From contig SZWC01001611.1 of assembly GCA_023375785.1 (NCBI GenBank), positions 226,545 to 274,897 of the forward strand: a DNA stretch of 48,353 nt. The letters are read 5' to 3'. Numbering within the stretch: position 1 is the first letter of the stretch; each line of letters begins with the position of its first letter. Positions 46,070-48,353 of the stretch are shown piece after piece. The notes under the pieces are model-generated. The model did not search any database. It saw only the letters and a list, made by a program, of their open reading frames with translations, and was not told the origin of the DNA. This stretch comes from Penium margaritaceum. Its lineage: Eukaryota > Streptophyta > Zygnematophyceae > Desmidiales > Peniaceae. A program made the translations under genes and the position numbers.

Positions 46070-46136
46070 GGCGCGTGGCGGTAGCGTGAACGGTGTAGAG
46101 CTAGGGTCCTTCTATGCACGTGGGTCCATAACCCTT
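46070..46136 (-). other. Leader between 5' LTR and gag of element 2
   Basis: This is a 67-nt leader. The bases right after the LTR on the minus strand are AAGGGTTATGGACCCACG. They do not match the initiator-Met primer site seen in element 1. The priming tRNA could not be identified by eye. Confidence 0.6.
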
Positions 46137-46861
46137 TGTTGGCTCTAGTGGGTGTGGAGGCACCCTCAAGGATGCCTAGCTCTTGCTGATGCATGCTACC
46201 AAGGTTTGGGGCAGCCAAGGGACACCACTGGTGAAGAGTGTGGAGCACAAGGATGACGGATGTGAGTGGGCAGAACACGTCGCATTCAGTATAACTGAAT
46301 CGAAACACGATTTTGTTCCTTATCATAGTCATATTACATTAGATCCTTATAGCCTTTCATCTAAGCTTTCCAACGCATCCAAGCACGCCCAAAACGGAGC
46401 AGTAGAGCCCCTGCTACGGCCGTCAAAGTAACCCTTGGTGGAGCCGCCCACCTGGTCTTGCACTTTAGGCAACGGGAGGCGCTTCAACGATGACCCGTCG
46501 AAGCGCCTTTCCTCGCCCAGAAATCAAGGAGAAGTTCATCTTGGTCAAGTAGGTCCTTATGGTCACCTCATTCATGCCCCGGGTGCATCTGGAGGCCATG
46601 AGGAATGAACTCGGATCCCTGGCAGTGGAATATCCCGCCACCCATGGCGGGTACCAGATTCCACCCACCCAACACTCGTTTTTCGGGCTAGGTTAACTTT
46701 CTGAATAATCACTCAAATCGAGCGATTCAAAGCTCGATCCTGCATGGAAAAATCCAAGGAATTCAAATCTAAATTCAGATGAGGAGTTCGACCACTCCTC
46801 AGTGGTCGAGTCAGGAAGTACACTCAACGGCACTCATGGCAAGGGGCACACCATGTCAACA
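46137..46861 (-). repeat. 5' LTR of element 2
   Basis: A 725-bp LTR, equal in length to 40753-41477, with TG...CA ends. In element orientation it lies upstream of the gag ATG and would carry the promoter. It abuts satellite B at 46862. Confidence 0.93.
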
Positions 46862-48353
46862 CCAACTGGTCGCGGAGTGGTGCGAACTGGTTGCTGAGTG
46901 GTGCAAACGGGTTGCAGAGTGGTGCGAACAGGCTGCAAAGGGGTGCGAACTGGTTGCGGAGTGGTGCGAACTGGTTGCGGAGTGGTGTGAACTGGTTGCA
47001 GGGTTGTGGGAACTGGTTTCGGAATGGTGCAAACGGGTTGCCGAGTAGTGAAAACTGGTTGCGGAGTGGTGCGAACGAGTTGCGGAGTGGTGCGAACAGG
47101 TTGCGGTATGGTGCGAACTGGTTGCGGAGTGGTGCGAACTGGTTGTGGAGTTGTGCGAACTGGTTGTGGAGTGGAGTGAACTGGCTGCGAAGTGGTGCGA
47201 ACTGGTTGCGGAGTGGTCCGAACTGGTTGCGGGGTGGTGGGAACTGGTTGCGGTGTGGTGGGAACTGGTTGAATAGTGGTGCGAACTGGTTGCGGAGTGA
47301 TGCGAACTGGTAGTGGAGTGGTTCAAACTGGTTGCGGAGTGGTGCGAACTGCTTGCGGAGTGGTGCGAACTGGTTGCGGAGTGGTGCAAACTGGTTGCGG
47401 AGTGGTGCGAACTGGTTGCGGGGTGGTGGGAACTGGTTGCGGAGTGGTGGGAACTGGTTGCAGAGTGGTGCGAACTGGTTGCGGAGTGGTGCGAACTGGT
47501 TGTGGAGTGGTACGAACTGGTTGCGGAGTAGCGAGAACTGGTTGCAGAGTTGTGCGAACTGGTTGCGGAGTGGTGCAAATTTGTTGCTGAGTGGTGATAA
47601 CTGGTTGCGGAGTTGTATGAACTGGTTGCGGAGTGGTGCGAACTGGTTGCGGAGTGGTGCGAACTGGTAGCGGAGTGGTTCAAACTGGTTGCGGAGTGGT
47701 ACAAACTGGTTGCGGAGTGGTGCGAACTGGTTGCGGAGTTGTGCGACCTGGTTGCGGAGTTGTGCGAACTGGTTGCAGAGTGGTCAAACTGGTTGCAGAG
47801 TGGTGCGATCTGGTTGCGAGGTGGTCCGTACTGGTTGTGGAGTGGTGCGAACTGGTTGCGGAGTAGTGCGATCTGGCTGCGGAGTGGTGGGAACTTGTTG
47901 CGGAGTGGTACGAACTGGTTGCGGAGTGGTGCGAACTGGTTCCAGAGTGGTAGAAATTGGTTGCGGAGTGGTGCAAACTGGTCGCTGAGTGGTGCGAACT
48001 GGTCGCAAAATGGTGCGAACTGGTCGCGGAGTGGTGCAAACTGGTCGCAGAGTGGTGCAAACTGGTTGCGGAGTGATGCTACCAGGTTGCGGAGTGGTGT
48101 GAACGGTCTGCGAAGGGGCGCGAACTGGTTGCAGAGAGGTGCGAACTGGTTGCGGAGTGGTGTGAACTCGTTGCAGAGTGGTGGGGACTGATTTCGGAGT
48201 GGTGCAAACGGGTTGCGGAGTAGTGCAAAACTGGTTGCGGAGTGGTGCAAACGGAATGCGGAGTGGTGCGAACTGGTTGCGGTACGGTGCGAACTGGTTG
48301 CGGAGTGGTGCGAACTGGTTGCGGAGTGGTGCGAACTGGTAGCGGAGTGGTGC
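46862..48353. repeat. Satellite B, block 2: 21-bp tandem repeat
   Basis: The 21-bp array continues to the window edge in the orientation of block 1. The landmark short unit GTGGTCAAAC recurs at 47780, followed by the same GCGATCTGG and GTACTGG variants as at 40491. So block 2 shares higher-order structure with the part of the array left of the insertion. No gene was found. Confidence 0.96.

Larger units (their letters stand above)
40753..46861 (-). mobile_element. Ty1/copia LTR retrotransposon 2, full length but degenerate, inserted in satellite B
   Basis: Two 725-bp LTRs (TGTTGACATGG to CCAACA in element orientation) flank a minus-strand gag-PR-IN-RT-RNase H coding region, with a polypurine tract at the 3' LTR. 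By hand count the LTRs differ at about 48 positions (about 93% identity), so the insertion is fairly old. Gag-pol is one frame, interrupted by four stops and a shifted stretch of about 110 nt. Two single-N contig joins duplicate 209 and 197 bp of the coding region. Both duplications have periods divisible by three (210 and 198) and so preserve the frame. The net coding length without them is close to 1,375 codons, normal for Ty1/copia. Confidence 0.93.

Noticed and set aside
3085..48353. CRISPR array
   Set aside because: Units are directly contiguous with no unique spacers, no cas genes are present, and the DNA is eukaryotic.

Overview
This is eukaryotic nuclear DNA, mostly satellite, from a repeat-rich genome. 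I see no bacterial operon, RNA gene or CRISPR array. The host is probably in the green lineage, possibly a streptophyte alga or plant. The grounds are a BED/DUF659 hAT-like transposase gene and two Ty1/copia LTR retrotransposons, one primed by initiator tRNA-Met. This is inference from gene families, not species identification.

Layout. (1) 1-1994, minus strand: a 664-residue open frame of a BED zinc-finger/DUF659 hAT-type transposase-derived protein, cut off by the window edge. (2) 1995-3084: its 5' side, containing a contig-overlap duplication, a short inverted repeat and, just before the satellite, a 62-bp near-palindrome. (3) 3085-11970 and 16622-34508: satellite A, about 26.8 kb of a degenerate 10-bp unit GTGTAAGTGC. 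(4) 11971-16621: Ty1/copia element 1 (plus strand), inserted in satellite A. It keeps gag, protease and integrase, but everything from reverse transcriptase to the start of the 3' LTR is missing. (5) 34509-40752 and 46862-48353: satellite B, a 21-bp unit that directly abuts satellite A and has several higher-order repeats. (6) 40753-46861: Ty1/copia element 2 (minus strand), inserted in satellite B. It has two 725-bp LTRs and a full-length gag-pol broken by stops and a short frameshifted stretch.

The two retrotransposons are insertions into older arrays: the same satellite continues on both sides, with near-matching 5-bp flanks (tgtac/agtac and cgaac/ccaac). Both integrases have lost one catalytic Asp (Asp to Asn), so neither copy looks autonomous. 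The hAT-like protein has also lost a catalytic Asp.

The assembly needs caution. Four single-N positions (2094, 16343, 43108, 44462) each sit between direct duplications of about 197-290 bp, as expected where overlapping contig ends were joined without merging. The 219-N gap at 12362 is also flanked by the same sequence on both sides. The 300-N gap at 35731 lies inside satellite B.

The many long open frames in both satellites are best explained by repeat arithmetic (10-bp and 21-bp periods without stops) and are not annotated as genes. The most unusual feature is satellite A: every unit carries GTAAGT, the consensus 5' splice site, at a 10-bp spacing that also phases AA and GC dinucleotides with the DNA helix.
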